A stretch of 32,879 nucleotides of DNA from JAUYIV01 sp040882645. Lineage in GTDB: Bacteria; Actinomycetota; Acidimicrobiia; Spongiisociales; UBA11373. Positions 30,259 to 32,879 of the stretch are shown piece by piece; the first letter of the stretch is position 1; each line of letters starts with the position of its first letter. The position numbers were made by a program, and so were the translations under genes. The notes under the pieces are model-generated. The model saw nothing but the letters and a program-made list of their open reading frames with translations, was not told the origin of the DNA and searched no databases. The DNA lies in contig JBBEAX010000032.1 in the NCBI GenBank assembly GCA_040882645.1, positions 1 through 32,879 on the forward strand. The letters run 5' to 3'.

Positions 30259-31252
30259 CCTCGATCAGCTTTGCCAGTTCCCCGTCTGGGGGCTCCTCCC
30301 CGAATACCAAGCCGAGCCGGTCGACGGTTCCCTCGCACCGTTCCTCGATGGCTTGGGCGACGCGGTCGATCGGAGCCACCACTGCGACGGTCTCGAGCAT
30401 TTCGTCGTCGATCAATGCGCCCATCATCGACCACTCACCTCGCTTGCTCATCGCGGTCAACTCGTCGCCGATCGCCCAGCCATGGAGGTCGAGCACCGCC
30501 CGGTATGCGGGAGTGCTGGCGTAGAAGGCGATTCGGTTCCTCACGGCTGCCGCCGATCGCTCCATTTCCCTCGCGTCGCGTCCGGTCACCACGAACAGGG
30601 TGGCTACCCGGGTGACCGCGGTCGTATCTCGCCCGCGGCGGGCGGCGCCGACGGCGATGGCGGGACCGACCGTCTCCTCGAGGTATCGCCGGGTGTGGAA
30701 GGGGTGGATGTGGATCCCGTCCGCAGCTTCGCCGACCAGGCGGCACATGGCGGGCCCCACCGCGGCGAGATAGATCGGCACGTCCGGGTGAGCGATCGGC
30801 CCGGGGTTGAAGAAGGGGGTCATGAGCGAGAAGCGGTAGTGCTCCCCCTTGAAGCGAAGCGAGTCGCCGTGTTGCCATGAGCGCCAGATCGCCCGCAACG
30901 CCGTGATGAATTCGCGCATCCGCGGGACGGGCTCGCCCCAGGGCATCGAGAACCGGCCGACGATGTGGGGACGGATCTGGGTTCCGAGTCCCAGCAGGAA
31001 CCTGCCCTGCGAGAGATCGGCGAGGTCCCAGGCCGAGTACGCGATCGTCATCGGAGAACGAGCGAACGCCACGGCCACCGCGGTGCCCAGGTCGAGATCC
31101 GGTTCGGCGGTGGCGGTCACGGTCAGGGCCAGGAACGGGTCGTGGCTGGTCTCTGCCGCCATCACCCCGTGGAACCCGAGGGAACGCGCTCGATGCGCTT
31201 CGTCGGCGACGGATCCGATCCTGTCGGCGGCCAGGTAGTGGTCGAGGCGCAT
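30245..31252 (-). CDS. LLM-class F420-dependent oxidoreductase
   Basis: ATG 31252 shares one base with the upstream stop (TGATG), giving 335 residues. Luciferase-like monooxygenase features: MRLDHYLAADRIGSVADEAH, GFHGVMAAETSHDPFLALTV, DLGTAVAVAFARSPMTIAYS, DLSQGRFLLGLGTQIRPHIV and HPDVPIYLAAVGPAMCRLVG. The arrangement is that of actinobacterial F420-using LLM proteins (TIGR03617-like), which bind reduced F420 in a TIM barrel and reduce or oxidise small organics. The substrate is not evident. It is translationally coupled to the gamma-glutamyltransferase-like gene. Its final codons run into a degenerate heptamer array. F420 rather than FMN is inferred from family resemblance. Confidence 0.87.
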   Translation of the reverse strand: MRLDHYLAADRIGSVADEAHRARSLGFHGVMAAETSHDPFLALTVTATAEPDLDLGTAVAVAFARSPMTIAYSAWDLADLSQGRFLLGLGTQIRPHIVGRFSMPWGEPVPRMREFITALRAIWRSWQHGDSLRFKGEHYRFSLMTPFFNPGPIAHPDVPIYLAAVGPAMCRLVGEAADGIHIHPFHTRRYLEETVGPAIAVGAARRGRDTTAVTRVATLFVVTGRDAREMERSAAAVRNRIAFYASTPAYRAVLDLHGWAIGDELTAMSKRGEWSMMGALIDDEMLETVAVVAPIDRVAQAIEERCEGTVDRLGLVFGEEPPDGELAKLIEEVAG

Positions 31253-32832
31253 CAGTCGCCGGCGGCGGTGGCCGACGTGACTCGGGGGTCCGCTGCGCCG
31301 ATGCGGGTGCCGCTCTCGTCGATCGCGATCATCGAGACCGGACCCCACCCCTGCGGGTAGTCGGGTCCGACCTCGACGGTATGACCCCGGTCGCCGAGGC
31401 CGGTGATGACCCGGTCGGACATACGGCGTTCGACAGCAACCACCGAGCCGCGCGGCCCGGGTCCTTCGGCATGCCACCGCGGAGCGGCCTGGGCATCGCC
31501 GGGCGCCAGGCGCGCGTGGAGGAGCAGCGCGGCGATCTGGGCCAGGTACTGGGGCTGCTGGTGCCCGCCCCGGGTGCCGAGGATCAGGGCGGTGCGGTCA
31601 CCGCGCGTCCAGAGCGTGGGGGAGAGGGTGTGCATCGGGCGCTTGCCCGGGGCCGCCTCATTCGGATGACCGGCGACAAGACTGAAGCCACCGCCCCGGT
31701 TGTGGAGGAACACTCCGGTATCGCCAGCCGAGATGCCGCTGCCGATGCCGGTGAAGTTCGACTGGATCATCGAGACTGCGAGCCCGTCTCCGTCGATGGC
31801 GCAGAAATAGGCGGTGCCGCCGGGTGCCTCCCCCGGCTCCGGCCAAAGAGCGACCATTTCGGGATCGATCGACTCGAGTCGATCCAGAATCCGCTCGCGG
31901 TCGAGCAGGCGCTCGGGGGGCAGGGGAGCGTGTCGAGCGTCGGCCACGAGGTCGTCTCGTTCCCACGCGACGGCGCGGTAAGCCTCGATCACCGCATGGT
32001 GGAAAGCCGGATCCTCAGGATCGGTCGGAGGATCGAGGGCTTCGATGAGCATCGCCGCGGCGAGGGTCAAGTAGCCCTGGCTGTTGGGAGGGACCGTCCA
32101 TCCCTGAAGTCCGAACACTTCGGTTCCCACCGGCTCGACCCAGTCCGGGGCGTTGCCGGCGAGATCCTCCGGACCAATGATGCCCTCGGTCGCCGTGGTG
32201 ATCGCCGATGCCACCCGTCCCCGGTAGAAGGCATCGCGGCCTGTGGTGGCGATTCCTTCGAGGGTGGCGGCGAGGTCATCTCGCCGCAGGATCTGCTCGG
32301 GTTCGGGGACCACTCCCTCGGGGTACAACGCTGCGGCCGAGAGTTGTCCGCCAATCATGGCCTCGATGCGTCCGAGGTCGCTCGCCAGCTCGATCGAGAC
32401 CGGGAAGCCGTCGCGGCCGAGCCCGATGGCCGGTGCGAGCAGGTCGGCGAGGGGTCGGGTGCCATGTCGATCGAGCAGTGCTTCCCATCCGTCGACGCAG
32501 CCCGGCACCGTGATCGAGTCGGGCCGACGAAGCGGGATAGTGGTGTGGCCCTCCTGCCGGAGTCGCTCGGCATCCAATCCGGTTCCGCCCCGACCCGAGG
32601 CATTCAGCACCTCTGGTCGTTCGTCCCCCGGTCGGTGGACGATGGCGAACAGGTCGCCCCCTATGCCGCAAGTGGTGGGCAGCACCATTCCGAGCACCGC
32701 GTTGGCGGCAACGATCCCGTCGATCGCGTTGCCGCCGGCCGACATGACATCGATTGCCGCCTGGGAGGCGAGGTGGTGAGGAGTGACAACAACGGCACCC
32801 TGGCCGGTGTGGGAGGAGATGGGACGGGTCAT
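31252..32832 (-). CDS. Gamma-glutamyltransferase family protein, no signal peptide
   Basis: ATG 32832 gives 526 residues. Family landmarks: ASQAAIDVMSAGGNAIDGIV, TTCGIGGDLFAIVHRPGDER, DSITVPGCVDGWEALLDRHG, the processing site PGGTAYFCAIDGDGLAVSMI with Thr340 as predicted nucleophile, then GSGISAGDTGVFLHNRGGGF and PGKRPMHTLSPTLW. The usual TTH at the cleavage site is TAY here. There is no signal peptide, whereas classical GGT is secreted, so a cytoplasmic acylase or gamma-glutamyl hydrolase role on another substrate is possible. The message appears leaderless. It is coupled to the F420-type oxidoreductase gene, suggesting a shared catabolic or resistance pathway. Confidence 0.9.
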   Translation of the reverse strand: MTRPISSHTGQGAVVVTPHHLASQAAIDVMSAGGNAIDGIVAANAVLGMVLPTTCGIGGDLFAIVHRPGDERPEVLNASGRGGTGLDAERLRQEGHTTIPLRRPDSITVPGCVDGWEALLDRHGTRPLADLLAPAIGLGRDGFPVSIELASDLGRIEAMIGGQLSAAALYPEGVVPEPEQILRRDDLAATLEGIATTGRDAFYRGRVASAITTATEGIIGPEDLAGNAPDWVEPVGTEVFGLQGWTVPPNSQGYLTLAAAMLIEALDPPTDPEDPAFHHAVIEAYRAVAWERDDLVADARHAPLPPERLLDRERILDRLESIDPEMVALWPEPGEAPGGTAYFCAIDGDGLAVSMIQSNFTGIGSGISAGDTGVFLHNRGGGFSLVAGHPNEAAPGKRPMHTLSPTLWTRGDRTALILGTRGGHQQPQYLAQIAALLLHARLAPGDAQAAPRWHAEGPGPRGSVVAVERRMSDRVITGLGDRGHTVEVGPDYPQGWGPVSMIAIDESGTRIGAADPRVTSATAAGD

Positions 32833-32838
32833 TCGGCA

Positions 32839-32844
32839 ACGCTA
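32839..32844 (-). promoter_or_regulatory. Candidate leaderless -10 box of the GGT-like gene, within a heptamer array
   Basis: On the minus strand TAGCGT (TANNNT type) ends 6 bases before ATG 32832. Four of its six bases belong to the adjacent GCTACCC repeat. No -35 box is obvious. Confidence 0.4.
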
Positions 32845-32868
32845 CCCGCTGCCCGCTACCCGCTCCCG
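32841..32868. repeat. Heptamer array 3, GCTACCC type, four units
   Basis: Four 7-base units, GCTACCC, GCTGCCC, GCTACCC, GCTCCCG, directly upstream of the GGT-like gene. They are followed by GCAAGAAGG, similar to the sequence after the array at 20719. The window ends here, so the element may continue. Confidence 0.85.
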
Positions 32869-32879
32869 GCAAGAAGGAA

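Overview
The window is high-GC DNA with densely packed genes, many overlapping by 1-4 bases (ATGA, GTGA, TGATG), GTG starts, several candidate leaderless promoters and one assembly gap (100 N, 10725-10824). A DUF222/HNH (13E12-type) protein, GAF-ANTAR regulators, an F420-type LLM oxidoreductase, LCP and VanW cell-wall proteins and exported proteins with Thr-rich linkers point to Actinomycetota, possibly Acidimicrobiia. The class is an inference. The gap suggests a draft or metagenome assembly.

Layout. 1-1.3 kb: start of an ion-channel-like protein and a lipoprotein. 1.4-6.3 kb (minus): a DUF222/HNH protein and a signalling operon of GAF-GGDEF-EAL plus two GAF-ANTAR proteins behind a recognisable promoter. 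6.4-6.7 kb: a single-RRM protein and its terminator hairpin. 7-10.7 kb (plus): a glycan module of GT4 glycosyltransferase, (alpha/alpha)6-barrel protein and GH130-like enzyme, cut by the gap. 10.8-16.6 kb: ferritin-like protein, SRPBCC protein, KhtT/KhtU-like K+/H+ antiporter, Rieske oxygenase, PH-like membrane protein, double-HTH protein and a glycosidase-like lipoprotein. 16.6-18.9 kb (minus): EamA transporter overlapping a GSDH-family (sorbosone/glucose dehydrogenase-like) protein. 19.0-20.7 kb: LCP ligase with an N-terminal multi-TM extension. 20.8-23.8 kb (minus): malic enzyme flanked by repeats, and a P-loop protein. 23.9-26.3 kb (plus): DUF3105, (alpha/alpha)6-like and MarC-like proteins in one overlapping operon. 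26.3-30.1 kb (minus): HhH protein, RlmN and PrxQ overlapping, then a VanW protein. 30.2-32.8 kb (minus): gamma-glutamyltransferase-like protein overlapping an LLM oxidoreductase.

The least explained signal is between genes. Short tandem arrays with a 7-base period (GCTACCC, GAATTGC, GTTGGCC, ATGGGCG) recur at several intergenic sites, together with a shared CGCGTTCTG core and GC-rich hairpins. Two copies lie in direct orientation on either side of the malic enzyme gene, and another supplies part of the putative -10 box of the gamma-glutamyltransferase gene. A second theme is a TANNNT box exactly 6 bases before the ATG of four genes, the pattern expected for leaderless mRNAs.
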